Notes: generated by a model from the letters alone, not told the origin. A stretch of DNA of 64,000 nt from Bacillus litorisediminis (GCF_022808645.1 NZ_JAKZKT010000008.1:62001-126000); one strand, 5' to 3'; positions 16,393 to 26,202 are shown, counted from the stretch's first letter. Numbers and translations are program-made.

Positions 16393-17082
16393 TTGGAAAA
16401 ATCCATATTCATGATAAAGGATGTTCCCGAAGAAGAACGCCCAAGAGAACGATTTATCAAGGAAGGACCGGCTAATCTTTCAAACCAGGAATTATTGGCT
16501 ATTCTTTTAAGAACAGGCTCTCAACAAGAGTCTGTAATGGAATTATCTCAAAAATTGGTCATAAAATTTGAAGGGTTACGAATGTTAAAGGATGCTAGCC
16601 TGGAAGAATTGACAAGTATAAAGGGGATTGGAACAGCAAAGGCTATACAGTTGTTGGCGACTTTTGAATTAGCCAGACGCGTTGCCGGTTTAAAGGATGC
16701 CGAGCGCTATACCATTCGTTCTCCTGAGGATGGAGCCAATTATGTTATGAATGAAATGAGATTTTTATCACAGGAACATTTCGTATGTTTGTACCTCAAT
16801 ACTAAGAATCAGGTTCTTCACAAGCAAACCATTTTCATTGGGAGTTTGAATGCTTCCATTGTTCATCCGCGCGAGGTGTATAAAGAAGCGTTTCGAAGGT
16901 CTGCTGCATCTATCATATGTGTACATAACCACCCATCAGGAGATCCTGCACCTTCACGTGAAGATATTGAGGTCACAAAAAGATTAAATGAATGCGGTAA
17001 AATTATTGGCATTGAATTACTCGACCATCTTATAATAGGTGAGAATCGGTATGTAAGTTTAAAAGAAAAAGGATATTTATAA
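16393..17082 (+). CDS. radC: RadC family JAB/MPN domain protein
   Basis: The TTG start is spaced eight bases from AAAGGAGG. The 229-residue product has a helix-hairpin-helix part (LTSIKGIGTAKAIQLLATFELARR) and a C-terminal JAMM metal site HNHPSGDPAPSREDIEVTKRL. The molecular role is unsettled; the original DNA repair claim is not supported. Synteny with B. subtilis ysxA is exact. Confidence 0.93.
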   Translation: MEKSIFMIKDVPEEERPRERFIKEGPANLSNQELLAILLRTGSQQESVMELSQKLVIKFEGLRMLKDASLEELTSIKGIGTAKAIQLLATFELARRVAGLKDAERYTIRSPEDGANYVMNEMRFLSQEHFVCLYLNTKNQVLHKQTIFIGSLNASIVHPREVYKEAFRRSAASIICVHNHPSGDPAPSREDIEVTKRLNECGKIIGIELLDHLIIGENRYVSLKEKGYL

Positions 17083-17135
17083 CACTATGAATTTAAGGGT
17101 CATTGAGCTATAATTAAATTTATGATTTTTTAAAA

Positions 17136-17155
17136 GACAGTTCAAAAAAACTGTC
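17136..17155 (+). other. Short hairpin in the mreB leader
   Basis: GACAGTT (17136-17142) pairs with AACTGTC (17149-17155) without a following T-run. A TATAAT at 17109-17114 lies just upstream and may be the -10 of the mreB promoter, though no good -35 is seen. Confidence 0.4.
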
Positions 17156-17251
17156 GTTAAAAAGCAAACTTTATGGGAAAATGAATATAGCTCCTAAGGT
17201 TTCATGGAATTCGTTTTTGTTAGGATTCGGGTTAGAAAGGGAGATTTACAT

Positions 17252-18271
17252 ATGTTTGGTTTTGGAACAAAAGATTTAGGAATTGATTTAGGAACTGCAA
17301 ACACACTGGTTTATATTAAGGGGAAGGGTATTGTCCTGAGAGAACCTTCCGTTGTTGCACTTCAGACAGACACGAAAACAATTGTTGCAGTTGGAAATGA
17401 TGCGAAAAATATGATTGGCCGTACACCTGGAAATATAGTAGCGATTAGGCCAATGAAAGATGGAGTTATTGCGGATTATGATACGACCGCAACGATGATG
17501 AAATACTATATCCGTAATGCATTAAAGAAAAAAGGCACCTTTTCGCGGAAGCCGTATGTGATGGTTTGTGTACCTTCTGGGATTACAGCTGTAGAAGAAC
17601 GAGCTGTTATCGATGCAACGAGACAGGCAGGAGCTAGAGATGCCTATACAATTGAGGAACCATTCGCTGCTGCAATTGGTGCGAATCTTCCTGTTTGGGA
17701 GCCAACCGGAAGTATGGTTGTCGATATCGGCGGCGGTACCACTGAGGTAGCCATTATTTCGCTAGGCGGGATTGTGACGAGCCAATCCATCCGAATTGCT
17801 GGTGATGAAATGGATGCTGCGATTATCAGTTATATCCGTAAAACCTATAATTTGATGATTGGTGAACGGACAGCTGAGGCGATTAAGGTTGAAATAGGGA
17901 CAGCTGGTGACCCAGAAGGCATTGATAATATGGAAATCAGAGGCCGTGACCTTCTGACTGGTTTGCCAAAAACGATTGAAATTACACCAGAAGAAATTTC
18001 AAGAGCCTTACGTGATACAATCGATGCAATCGTTGATACCGTTAAAAACACATTAGAAAAAACCCCTCCTGAATTAGCTGCTGATATTATGGATCGCGGC
18101 ATTGTTTTGACAGGTGGAGGTGCTTTGCTGAGAAATCTTGATAAGGTTATAAGTGAAGAAACCAAGATGCCAGTTTTAATCGCTGAAAATCCATTAGACT
18201 GTGTAGCAATTGGAACAGGTAAAGCATTAGATCATATTCATCTTTTCAAAGGTAAAACAAAAGAAAGATAA
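17252..18271 (+). CDS. mreB: Rod shape-determining actin homologue MreB
   Basis: The frame opens earlier, but the ATG at 17252 after GAAAGGGAG gives the conserved start [21 protein letters not shown]. The 339-residue length is normal. Phosphate-1 (DLGTANT), phosphate-2 ([13 protein letters not shown]) and adenosine ([12 protein letters not shown]) motifs are intact. It forms membrane-bound filaments that guide the elongasome with MreC and MreD. A strong hairpin separates it from mreC. Confidence 0.97.
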   Translation: MFGFGTKDLGIDLGTANTLVYIKGKGIVLREPSVVALQTDTKTIVAVGNDAKNMIGRTPGNIVAIRPMKDGVIADYDTTATMMKYYIRNALKKKGTFSRKPYVMVCVPSGITAVEERAVIDATRQAGARDAYTIEEPFAAAIGANLPVWEPTGSMVVDIGGGTTEVAIISLGGIVTSQSIRIAGDEMDAAIISYIRKTYNLMIGERTAEAIKVEIGTAGDPEGIDNMEIRGRDLLTGLPKTIEITPEEISRALRDTIDAIVDTVKNTLEKTPPELAADIMDRGIVLTGGGALLRNLDKVISEETKMPVLIAENPLDCVAIGTGKALDHIHLFKGKTKER

Positions 18272-18306
18272 AATTTACGATATACTTGGAGTACCCTAAC
18301 ACTTGA

Positions 18307-18349
18307 GTGGTTGTTTCATAAAGGGAATAAGCCCTTATGAAACAACCAC
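18307..18349 (+). other. Long perfect hairpin between mreB and mreC
   Basis: The arms 18307-18325 and 18332-18349 pair over 18 bases (GTGGTTGTTTCATAA...) with one bulged A and a six-base loop. No T-run follows, so it is not a typical terminator. It could stabilise the mreB 3' end or be an RNA processing site. Confidence 0.75.
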
Positions 18350-18439
18350 ATCTATGTAGGGACCCCTATCGTTTTACGGTTTGAGGATGTTACCGGAAGA
18401 CAGAATGGATAATTACAAGTTTGTAAGAGGGTGTGCGTC

Positions 18440-19330
18440 ATGCCACAATTTTTTCTCAACAAGCGACTGATGTTTCTTCTTGTGAGTATTATTATTCTCG
18501 TGGCATTGATAGGCTTTTCTATCAGGGAAAGAAGTCAACTCACATGGATAGAGCAATTCGTCAAGGATACGACTGGCTTTGTTCAGAATATCGTTTCCAA
18601 ACCTGTATATGCAGTTGCAGGTCTTTTTGAGGATGTCCAAGCTTTATTACATACATACGAAGAAAATCAGCTGTTAAAAAGTAAGATGGAAGACTACCAT
18701 CAGCTCGATCAAAGAGTGAAAGACTTAGAGCAGGAAAATGAAGAATTGCGTAAAACTTTGGGAATCGAAGAAGATTTGCGTGATTTTGAACCGATTCAGG
18801 CGATGGTTATCGGGCGAAATCCAGATCAATGGCATGAAATTGTTGAGTTAAACAAAGGGGCAGTAAACGGAGTCGAAGATAATATGGCTGTTATTACAGC
18901 GGACGGTCTTATTGGAAAGATCAAGAGCACGTCCCAGTTTACTTCTACTGTCCAATTATTAAGCTCGTTAGACCCGACAAATCGGATATCAGCCATTGTT
19001 CAAAATGAGGCAGAAGAAGTTAAGGGTATTATTGACGGCTTTGACAAAGAAAAGAAGGTGCTTTTGTTACGGGATATTCCGTTTGATAAAAAAATTGAAG
19101 TTGGAGATCCCGTCGTTTCGTCTGGTTTAGGCGGAGTATTTCCGAGTGACTTGTTTATTGGCGAGGTTTTAGAAGTAGCGCCAGACCAGTATGGTTTAAC
19201 ACAAATGGCCTATATTAAGCCGGCCGCAAACCTCCATAGCATCAATCATGTGATTATCGTCAAAAGGACCGCGACAGAACCGATTCTTTCTTTTACAGAT
19301 GAAGAGGCTGAGGAGGAAGAGGGCTCATGA
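18440..19330 (+). CDS. mreC: Rod shape-determining protein MreC
   Basis: The ATG at 18440 (MPQFFLNKRLMFLL) is preferred to the upstream GTG because of its distance to AAGAGGG. The 296-residue product has an N-terminal membrane anchor (about residues 12-30), a coiled coil (about 70-110, EENQLLKSKMEDYHQLDQRV) and a double beta-barrel domain (VIGRNPDQWHEIVELNKGAVNGV, GLIGKI, GDPVVSSGLGGVFPSDL). The acidic C-terminal tail is unremarkable. It links MreB to PBPs and overlaps mreD by four bases. Confidence 0.95.
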   Translation: MPQFFLNKRLMFLLVSIIILVALIGFSIRERSQLTWIEQFVKDTTGFVQNIVSKPVYAVAGLFEDVQALLHTYEENQLLKSKMEDYHQLDQRVKDLEQENEELRKTLGIEEDLRDFEPIQAMVIGRNPDQWHEIVELNKGAVNGVEDNMAVITADGLIGKIKSTSQFTSTVQLLSSLDPTNRISAIVQNEAEEVKGIIDGFDKEKKVLLLRDIPFDKKIEVGDPVVSSGLGGVFPSDLFIGEVLEVAPDQYGLTQMAYIKPAANLHSINHVIIVKRTATEPILSFTDEEAEEEEGS

Positions 19331-19839
19331 GAAAGATCCTCCTCCCTTCCCTGACTCTGTTGATTTTTTTGTTGGAAAGCTTCTATGTTTTGTTTTTTTC
19401 AAGATTTTATGATGAATGGATTTTGGTTCCAAGATTTTTATTTTGCATGATTTTTTTTATTGTGCTTTTTTACAATCGCCCGCAAGGATTTCTTTATGCA
19501 TTCGTATTTGGTTTAATTTTCGATGTTGTACATACAGAAGTACTGGGGGTTTACATGGTACTTTTTCCTTTGCTTTGTTACCTGATGGACAGGTTAATGA
19601 AACTTTTCCATCATCATCTGCTTTTGGTTATCTTTGTAACTCTGCTTGGGATTGCGGGACTGGAATTCTTCGTTTATGAACTCAATTTATTGCTTCAAGT
19701 AACAGATATAAATATCGAGACATTTGTACATCAGCGTCTGCTGCCGACCATTTTCATGAATGGAATCTTTTTACTCCTTTTTTCATTTCCTTTGAAAAAA
19801 CTTTTACTCTATCTTCAGGCTAAAATTTTAGATGAATAG
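19327..19839 (+). CDS. mreD: Rod shape-determining protein MreD
   Basis: The 170-residue product is highly hydrophobic with five or six membrane segments, including the family segment FGLIFDVVHTEVLGVYMVLFPL. It completes the elongasome membrane complex with MreC and RodA. The ATG overlaps the mreC stop. Confidence 0.92.
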   Translation: MRKILLPSLTLLIFLLESFYVLFFSRFYDEWILVPRFLFCMIFFIVLFYNRPQGFLYAFVFGLIFDVVHTEVLGVYMVLFPLLCYLMDRLMKLFHHHLLLVIFVTLLGIAGLEFFVYELNLLLQVTDINIETFVHQRLLPTIFMNGIFLLLFSFPLKKLLLYLQAKILDE

Positions 19840-19917
19840 TCGAATATTTTTTATGAAAAAAAGGAAAATAGACGCCTTTTGTTGAATTTTAACAATAGGT
19901 CAGAGGTGACAAAAGAT

Positions 19918-20598
19918 ATGAAAACGAAGCAGAATGTCATCATCAAAGGTACGAAGGATGGTCTAACTCTTCATATGGACGATTCATGTTCGTTTTCTCA
20001 ATTACTTGAAGAGCTTGAACATAAGCTTTCAGGGACATATGAAGGTCAAGAAGATAAACCTCTCGTTCAAGTACATATACAAACGGGATTACGCTACCTA
20101 ACTGATGAGCAGAAGGAACTCTTAAGCTCGGTTGTACACCGAAAGAAAAACTTGGTGATCGGATCCATTCAAAGTCAGGTCATTACAAAGCAGGAAGCCC
20201 AGAAGCTAAAAGAGGAAAATGAAATTGTTTCGGTTGCGAAAATGGTACGTTCGGGACAAGTCTTGAAAGTACCGGGCGACTTACTTTTAATCGGAGATGT
20301 CAACCCGGGCGGAACAGTCATTGCTGGCGGCAATATTTTCGTGATGGGTATTATCCGCGGCATTGCCCATGCTGGTTATAATGGAGATACAGAAGCAGTG
20401 ATAGTGGCTTCGAAAATGAAACCATCCCAATTGCGGATTGCCGATGCTTTAAATCGGGCACCTGATCATTATGATCTGGATGGACATGATATGGAATGTG
20501 CTTATATCGATGACGAGGGACAAATTGTAGTCGACCGGCTGCAATCATTGATCTATCTTCGTCCCGGGTTAACTCGATTTTTGGAAGGAGGACGGTAA
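19918..20598 (+). CDS. minC: Septum site-determining protein MinC
   Basis: The frame opens further upstream; the ATG at 19918, after GAGGTGAC, gives [16 protein letters not shown] and 226 residues, as in B. subtilis. The N-terminal domain antagonises FtsZ. The C-terminal beta-helix ([42 protein letters not shown]) dimerises and binds MinD. It ends two bases before minD. Confidence 0.95.
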   Translation: MKTKQNVIIKGTKDGLTLHMDDSCSFSQLLEELEHKLSGTYEGQEDKPLVQVHIQTGLRYLTDEQKELLSSVVHRKKNLVIGSIQSQVITKQEAQKLKEENEIVSVAKMVRSGQVLKVPGDLLLIGDVNPGGTVIAGGNIFVMGIIRGIAHAGYNGDTEAVIVASKMKPSQLRIADALNRAPDHYDLDGHDMECAYIDDEGQIVVDRLQSLIYLRPGLTRFLEGGR

Positions 20599-20600
20599 AA

Positions 20601-21407
20601 GTGGGAGAAGCTATCGTTATTACATCTGGCAAGGGTGGCGTTGGTAAGACAACGACATCGGCAAATATTGGAACTGCATTAGCCCTTCAAGGGAAAAGAG
20701 TTTGTTTAGTGGATACTGATATTGGATTAAGAAATTTAGATGTGGTCATGGGGCTAGAAAATCGAATCATCTATGACTTAGTTGATGTAGTTGAGGGGCG
20801 CTGTAAATTACACCAGGCCTTAGTTAAGGACAAGCGTTTTAATGATCTATTATATTTACTGCCTGCTGCACAAACGAGTGACAAAAATGCCGTCAATCCC
20901 GAACAGATGAAAGAACTTATAACGAATCTCAAACAAGACTATGATTATATTATTATTGATTGTCCTGCGGGAATCGAGCAAGGCTTTAAAAATGCTGTTG
21001 CCGGAGCGGATCAGGCGATTGTTGTTACAACGCCAGAGCTTTCATCTGTTCGTGATGCAGATAGAGTAATAGGATTATTGGAGAAAGAAGATCATATTGA
21101 GCGTCCTAAGCTCGTCATTAATAGAATTCGAACTCATATGATGAAAAATGGAGACATGCTGGATGTAGATGAAATTACAACCCACTTGTCTATTGAATTA
21201 TTAGGTATTGTTTTAGACGATGATTTAGTGATTAAAGCTTCTAATGACGGTGAGCCGATTGTTTTAAATCCGGAGAGCCGTGCATCGATTGCATACCGCA
21301 ATATCGCACGACGGATTCTCGGTGAATCGGTTCCTTTGCAATCGCTTGATTTTGATCAAAAGGGTGTATTCGCAAAGATTAAAAGATTTTTTGGAGTAAA
21401 GGTTTAA
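20601..21407 (+). CDS. minD: Septum site-determining ATPase MinD
   Basis: The GTG start follows GGAGGACGG. The 268-residue product has a deviant Walker A motif (KGGVGKTT, residues 11-18), the switch DTDIGLRNLDV, DYIIIDCPAGIE and a C-terminal amphipathic membrane helix (FAKIKRFFGVKV). It places MinC at the poles. A strong terminator ends the mre-min operon. Confidence 0.97.
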   Translation: MGEAIVITSGKGGVGKTTTSANIGTALALQGKRVCLVDTDIGLRNLDVVMGLENRIIYDLVDVVEGRCKLHQALVKDKRFNDLLYLLPAAQTSDKNAVNPEQMKELITNLKQDYDYIIIDCPAGIEQGFKNAVAGADQAIVVTTPELSSVRDADRVIGLLEKEDHIERPKLVINRIRTHMMKNGDMLDVDEITTHLSIELLGIVLDDDLVIKASNDGEPIVLNPESRASIAYRNIARRILGESVPLQSLDFDQKGVFAKIKRFFGVKV

Positions 21408-21424
21408 TCATTTCGTATGTATAG

Positions 21425-21462
21425 AAAGGTATTGGATTTATGAGAATCCAATACCTTTTTTT
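21425..21462 (+). terminator. Terminator of the mre-min operon
   Basis: AAAGGTATTGGATT (21425-21438) pairs perfectly with AATCCAATACCTTT (21445-21458), with a six-base loop and a T-run. Confidence 0.92.
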
Positions 21463-21779
21463 AATTCCATGCAATCTACTTTAGTTGTGGAGAAATCGAT
21501 GTAGTCTTTTAAATGAGGGTTAAAGGAAAAATTAAAGAAAACGAAAAGTGAAATGACCATCATAAGGGTGATGAAGGACAGACAGCAGAAGAAATAAGGG
21601 CAAAATGTCCCTTTTAAAGTTGCTCAAGTACAAAATATAGAAGATGAGAACCCTAACAGTGCTTGATCCGGAGTTATTCTAGCTAAACCAGCTTTATTCA
21701 CACATTTGATTCTATTTTAAGAGGACAGGTCATAGACTTGTACAAATAATGTTGCAAATAAAGAGGTGGAATCTGCGAA
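21463..21779 (+). other. Non-coding stretch before spoIVFA
   Basis: No coding sequence is supported here. A weak hairpin (AAGGG 21596-21600 with CCCTT 21610-21614, then TTT) is visible. GTCATAGA at 21729-21736 resembles a sigma-E -35 (spoIVF is a sigma-E operon in B. subtilis), but the segment at the matching -10 distance fits poorly, so the promoter is not assigned. GAGGTGG before the ATG is the ribosome site. Confidence 0.4.
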
Positions 21780-22556
21780 ATGAGCCGGACAGATGAAATA
21801 AAGAAGCGAATTGCAAAGCGGAAAAGAGAAAGACTCCATAGAGGTCAAGGGGAGGAGAGACGGGGCTTTATCCTTCCAGAGGTTGAGGAACAACATGGAT
21901 TTGAGAGGATGTATACCTTTGAATCTGGTCCAGACCGATCTCCTGTTTTATTTAAAAAGGAAATTTTTATATTTAAAATCCTTGCTTCGGCCTGTTTATT
22001 TTTATTAACTGCGATTCTGTTTAAAAGTACGAACAGTTCGCTAGACTCGATCAGAACGGTCGTATCCGAAACGATGGAAAATGACTTTCAATTTGCTGCA
22101 GTCACCGAATGGTATGAAGATACATTTGGAGAACCGCTTGCCTTTTTTCCAACCGATTCAAAGGAAGCTGACGATTCTGAGGTGACGGTAGATTATGCTG
22201 TGCCTGCCTCAGGAAAGGTATTGCACTCCTTCGAAACCACTGATCAGGGAATCACTATTGAAACAGGCAAAAATGAGCCTGTTAAAGCCATGAAAGAAGG
22301 GGTTGTTATATTTGCCGGGAAAAAAGAGGATACTGGTCAGACTGTTATGATTCAACACGCAGATGATACGATTACCTGGTATGGGCAACTAAAGGAGATA
22401 AATGTAAGTTATCAAGAAAATGTCCCGATGGGGGAACAAGTAGGGACGGTGTCTGACGGAAAAAGTGAGGGCAAGGGAGAATTTTATTTTGCCATTCAAA
22501 AAGGGAATGAATTTATCGATCCTATCCAGGTGATATCTTTTGAAAAAATGGATTAG
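21780..22556 (+). CDS. spoIVFA: Stage IV sporulation protein FA
   Basis: The 258-residue product has a basic N-terminus (TDEIKKRIAKRKRERLHRG), one membrane segment (about residues 66-82) and a degenerate M23 peptidase-like domain (GKVLHSFETTDQGITIETG...VMIQHADDTITWYGQL) lacking the zinc ligands. In B. subtilis it holds the protease SpoIVFB inactive, with BofA, in the outer forespore membrane until SpoIVB cuts it. It overlaps spoIVFB by 17 bases. Confidence 0.92.
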   Translation: MSRTDEIKKRIAKRKRERLHRGQGEERRGFILPEVEEQHGFERMYTFESGPDRSPVLFKKEIFIFKILASACLFLLTAILFKSTNSSLDSIRTVVSETMENDFQFAAVTEWYEDTFGEPLAFFPTDSKEADDSEVTVDYAVPASGKVLHSFETTDQGITIETGKNEPVKAMKEGVVIFAGKKEDTGQTVMIQHADDTITWYGQLKEINVSYQENVPMGEQVGTVSDGKSEGKGEFYFAIQKGNEFIDPIQVISFEKMD

Positions 22557-23406
22557 CTTCTTTAGAAAAATACACATCCACCCTCTTTTCTGGCTGATTA
22601 TTGGAGTTTCCATTTTAACTGCCAGGTTCATGGAGGTCCTTGTCCTATTTACATTTGTACTGATTCATGAATTAGGTCACGGGCTGATGGCCCATTTTTT
22701 TTCGTGGAGAATTAAAAAGATTTCTCTTCTCCCCTTTGGCGGCGTAGCAGAGATGGATGAGCATGGAAACAGACCCATCAAAGAAGAGCTGCTTGTCGTG
22801 CTTGCTGGCCCGATTCAGCATATATGGATTCAACTTGTGCTTTGGATTTTATATGATCAAATGCTGATTCATCCTGACAATTACACGTTATGGACTGGCT
22901 TTAATATGATGATTTTATTGATAAATCTTCTTCCGGCATGGCCTCTTGATGGAGGAAAGCTTTTATTTTTATGGCTTTCTCAATTTTTCGCGTTTCGGAA
23001 AGCTCATCTTTATACGTTATATACAACAGCAGGAACCCTTGTTATAACCTTACTTGCCATCCTGATTTGGAATCCTCTTCATTTAAACAGTTGGGTCATC
23101 TGGATTTTTCTTATGTTTTCCCTTTGGAAAGAGTGGAAGCAAAGACCATTTGTCTTTATCCGATTTTTACTCGAACGTTATTATGGGAACAAAGATCAGG
23201 AGGTAAAAGCGATTCAGACGATTTATGCCAATCCGGATGAGAATATCGTGGACGTTTTGGAGCGCTTTTCAAGGGGCCGTAAGCATACAATCAGGATTAG
23301 TGGGAATGGGTCAAACGCAAATATTGATGAAAATGAGCTTTTACACGCCTTTTTTGCAGACAAACTTTACAAAGGCAAGGTTGGAGACTTATTGTATATG
23401 TACTAG
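22540..23406 (+). CDS. spoIVFB: Stage IV sporulation intramembrane metalloprotease SpoIVFB
   Basis: The TTG start follows AGGTGA. The 288-residue site-2 protease family member activates pro-sigma-K in the mother cell. The zinc motif HELGH is at residues 43-47 and the third ligand Asp in WPLDGG is residue 137, the same numbering as in B. subtilis. About six membrane segments are followed by a C-terminal CBS-like domain (IQTIYANPDENIVDVLERF). It ends 25 bases before rng. Confidence 0.95.
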   Translation: MKKWISFFRKIHIHPLFWLIIGVSILTARFMEVLVLFTFVLIHELGHGLMAHFFSWRIKKISLLPFGGVAEMDEHGNRPIKEELLVVLAGPIQHIWIQLVLWILYDQMLIHPDNYTLWTGFNMMILLINLLPAWPLDGGKLLFLWLSQFFAFRKAHLYTLYTTAGTLVITLLAILIWNPLHLNSWVIWIFLMFSLWKEWKQRPFVFIRFLLERYYGNKDQEVKAIQTIYANPDENIVDVLERFSRGRKHTIRISGNGSNANIDENELLHAFFADKLYKGKVGDLLYMY

Positions 23407-23431
23407 GATCTTTCCCCGAGGTGTTTTTATT

Positions 23432-24877
23432 TTGAATGAAATTGTGATCAATGCTAAGACCGCTGAACAGCGGTTTGCTTTTTTGCAAAATAAACAATTA
23501 GAACATATACACATTGAACAGCCAATCCCTCATCATGCTGCCGGATCGATTTGCATTGGCATAGTGGAAGATATCATTGCCGGAATGAATGCAGCCTTTG
23601 TTGATATTGGCGAAGAAAAGTTAGGATTTATTCATCGTGACGATCTCCCCTCCTTTCGTTTGTCTGACTTTCCTTTGGAACAAAAGAAGCAAATGCCTAT
23701 TACGAAGTTTTTGACCAGGGGAGAAAAAATAATCGTTCAAGTTAAAAAGGAACCTGTCGGTCAGAAAGGGGCAAGGCTAACAGGTTTAATTGAATGGCCG
23801 GGAATTGATTTGGTTTATCTGCCTTATAGCTCTTATGTAGCGGTTTCGAAAAAAATCGATCAAGACCTGGCAGGGAAATGGAGGGAAACGGCTGCAGCCT
23901 GGCTAAGCCAAAACGAAGGAATTATTCTCAGAACAAGCTGTGCAAAAAAGCCTGAGGGAAAAGTGAGACAGGAATTTGAGGAGATAAAGAAAACTGTTAC
24001 TTACTATATCAAACAAGCTCCCTATTCGAAACCGCCTCTCGTACTTTTTCAGCCTAAACCGTTTTTAAAAGAACTTGAAGGCTTTGTTCACCGATTTAAT
24101 GAAGGAACGATTTGGGTTGATTCTGCTGAATTAATAAAGGATCTTTGTGCTATGTTCGGTGATATTTCGGGTTGGCAGATTAAACTTTACCAGGGAGCTG
24201 AAGGAATTTTTTCCTACTTTCATATAGAACAGCAAATAGAGAAGCTTCTTTCACAGCATGTTTGGCTTGCAAATGGAGCAAGTCTGACAATTGATGAGAC
24301 CGAGGCATTGACTTCGATTGACGTGAATACCGGGAAATATATTGGCAAAAGAGAGCATAAGCAAACGGTATTTAAAACAAATGAACTGGCAGCCATCGAG
24401 GCAGCAAAGCAAATTCGCTTACGTGATTTAGCTGGATTAATCGTTATCGATTTTATTGAGATGTCAGGAGATGACCAAAAAGAAAAAATAAGGCAAATTT
24501 TTCTCAGGGAAACGAAAAAGGACCACAAAACGATTCAGGTTGGTTCTTTTCATGAATTAGGAGTATTACTTTTAACAAGGAAACGGACCGGCCATTCTTT
24601 AAAAAAGAAACTGACAAGCCAGTGCCCTGTTTGTTCAGGATCGGGCCGAGTCATTTCTGCAGAGGCACTTGCGTTTTCCCTGCAAAGAGAGATTTTAGAA
24701 AGAAAAGGAAAGGCAGACCATATCGTTATTCAAGCGACAACCGATATTATCGACTGCTTTACGATTCAGCCCTATTCTTTAAAGGAACATTTAGAAAAAA
24801 CCCTGCATCTTGAACTATCCTTTGAACCGATTGAACATTCTCATCCATTCTATCGGATTACCAGGATCGATTCTTAA
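23432..24877 (+). CDS. rng: Ribonuclease G/E family endoribonuclease
   Basis: The frame is open for 207 bases inside spoIVFB, but the TTG at 23432, eight bases from CCGAGGTG, gives LNEIVINAKTAEQRFAFL, the expected N-terminus of a 481-residue enzyme. An S1 domain (about residues 35-125: GIVEDIIAGMNAAFVDIGEEKLGFIH), an RNase H-like part, the catalytic DNase I-like part (LTSIDVNTGKYIG, VIDFIEM) and the zinc link CPVC are present. It cuts single-stranded RNA in rRNA maturation and mRNA decay. B. subtilis lacks this gene at the locus; several other Bacillaceae have it. Confidence 0.92.
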   Translation: MNEIVINAKTAEQRFAFLQNKQLEHIHIEQPIPHHAAGSICIGIVEDIIAGMNAAFVDIGEEKLGFIHRDDLPSFRLSDFPLEQKKQMPITKFLTRGEKIIVQVKKEPVGQKGARLTGLIEWPGIDLVYLPYSSYVAVSKKIDQDLAGKWRETAAAWLSQNEGIILRTSCAKKPEGKVRQEFEEIKKTVTYYIKQAPYSKPPLVLFQPKPFLKELEGFVHRFNEGTIWVDSAELIKDLCAMFGDISGWQIKLYQGAEGIFSYFHIEQQIEKLLSQHVWLANGASLTIDETEALTSIDVNTGKYIGKREHKQTVFKTNELAAIEAAKQIRLRDLAGLIVIDFIEMSGDDQKEKIRQIFLRETKKDHKTIQVGSFHELGVLLLTRKRTGHSLKKKLTSQCPVCSGSGRVISAEALAFSLQREILERKGKADHIVIQATTDIIDCFTIQPYSLKEHLEKTLHLELSFEPIEHSHPFYRITRIDS

Positions 24878-24883
24878 ATCTGA

Positions 24884-24913
24884 TTGACATACGTATGATA
24901 TTTGTGTTATATT
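24884..24913 (+). promoter_or_regulatory. Sigma-A promoter of the rplU operon
   Basis: TTGACA (24884-24889) is followed after 17 bases by TTATAT (24907-24912), or after 18 by TATATT. It drives the L21 leader transcript. Confidence 0.75.
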
Positions 24914-24921
24914 TTTGGATG

Positions 24922-25013
24922 TTAGTTTGTAGCACCCGTGCTACAACCGCGCGGTTATGGTTTCAAGATAAAGGAGCTTCCTTTACACCTATCACCGGCG
25001 AGTCTGAGATTCT
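24922..25013 (+). promoter_or_regulatory. L21 leader (ribosomal protein autoregulatory leader)
   Basis: Three compact hairpins precede the rplU ribosome site: TGTAGCA/TGCTACA (24928-24945), the palindrome AACCGC/GCGGTT (24945-24956) and AAAGGA/TCCTTT (24970-24984). Placement and the compact hairpins agree with the L21_leader family of Bacillales, thought to respond to L21. The match is by eye. Confidence 0.75.
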
Positions 25014-25028
25014 AAGGAGGTGCCAATT

Positions 25029-25337
25029 ATGTACGCTATTATCGAAACTGGTGGTAAACAACTTAAAGTTGAAGAAGGCCAAGCTATTTACGTAGAAAAA
25101 TTACCAGTTGAAGCAGGCGAAACTGTTACTTTTGATAAAGTTCTTTTCGTAGGTGGAGACAACGTAAAAGTAGGTAGCCCTCTAGTTGAAGGTGCGACTG
25201 TTACTGGAAAAGTAGAAAAACAAGGTCGTCAAAAGAAAATTGTTGTCTTTAAGTATAAGGCTAAGAAGAACTACCACAAAAAACAAGGTCATCGTCAGCC
25301 GTATACCAAAGTAGTGATTGAAAAAATCAACGCGTAA
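25029..25337 (+). CDS. rplU: 50S ribosomal protein L21
   Basis: The ATG at 25029 follows AAGGAGGTG and gives the usual start [18 protein letters not shown]. The 102 residues end with the RNA-binding [19 protein letters not shown] tail. It is the first gene of the rplU-prp-rpmA operon. Confidence 0.98.
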   Translation: MYAIIETGGKQLKVEEGQAIYVEKLPVEAGETVTFDKVLFVGGDNVKVGSPLVEGATVTGKVEKQGRQKKIVVFKYKAKKNYHKKQGHRQPYTKVVIEKINA

Positions 25338-25351
25338 GGCTGTTGATCTCT

Positions 25352-25699
25352 ATGATTAAAGTGTCGATTAACAAGGATTCTGATAAACGGATTACCTCTT
25401 TCTTAATCCAGGGACATGCACAATTTGCAGAACCGGGAGAAGATATTGTTTGTGCAGGCGTTTCGGCTGTATCCATTGGCTCTATTAATGCTGTAGAAGA
25501 GCTGTTAGGGATTGAGCTTTCTGTCGAGCAAAGAGGTGGCGGCGGTTATCTCCGCTGCAGCGTTCCGAATCTAGAAGATAAAGCAATGGATGAGAAGCTT
25601 CAGCTCCTCATTCGTTCGATGATCTCTTCTCTGGAATCGATTGAAAGAGAATATCATTCTTATATTAAAATAACCTACCATACGCAGGAGGTGGAATAA
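25352..25699 (+). CDS. prp: Ribosomal processing cysteine protease Prp
   Basis: The 115-residue product (ysxB in B. subtilis) removes the N-terminal extension of L27. The ATG at 25352 gives MIKVSINKD and puts the catalytic pair at His22 and Cys34 (GHAQFAEPGEDIVCAGVSAVS), identical to the S. aureus numbering. The ribosome site is weak (TAAGGC), so translation may be coupled to rplU. It abuts rpmA with no gap. Confidence 0.95.
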   Translation: MIKVSINKDSDKRITSFLIQGHAQFAEPGEDIVCAGVSAVSIGSINAVEELLGIELSVEQRGGGGYLRCSVPNLEDKAMDEKLQLLIRSMISSLESIEREYHSYIKITYHTQEVE

Positions 25700-25990
<291 letters not shown>

Positions 25991-26000
25991 GGGAAAGTTG

Positions 26001-26028
26001 AGGCTGACTCATAGGGGTCAGCCTTTTT
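26001..26028 (+). terminator. Terminator of the rplU-prp-rpmA operon
   Basis: AGGCTGAC (26001-26008) pairs with GTCAGCCT (26017-26024), followed by a T-run. Confidence 0.9.
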
Positions 26029-26115
26029 CATTCTGGCAGAAAAGTGCTATAGTTCTGTTTCCTTATTTGTTATACTAGCTTAAAAAGCATGTAATATGTT
26101 TTCAGAGGGAGAGTC

Positions 26116-26168
26116 ATCGGAAAAGCTGTGCAACCTGGCTTTTGATCTAATATAACTTCTTTTCCGAT
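26116..26168 (+). other. Inverted repeat in the spo0B leader
   Basis: ATCGGAAAAG (26116-26125) and CTTTTCCGAT (26159-26168) are perfect 10-base complements around a 33-base loop. The right arm lies 34 bases before the spo0B ATG. It has no T-run. It may be an operator or an RNA structure affecting spo0B-obg expression. Confidence 0.55.
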
Positions 26169-26202
26169 TGCGGTAAAAATAGTAGAAATTAGGGGAAGAA
26201 TA

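Noticed and set aside
21729-21758. Sigma-E promoter for spoIVFA
   Set aside because: A -35-like GTCATAGA is present, but the segment at the expected -10 distance (GTTGCAAA) matches the consensus poorly.
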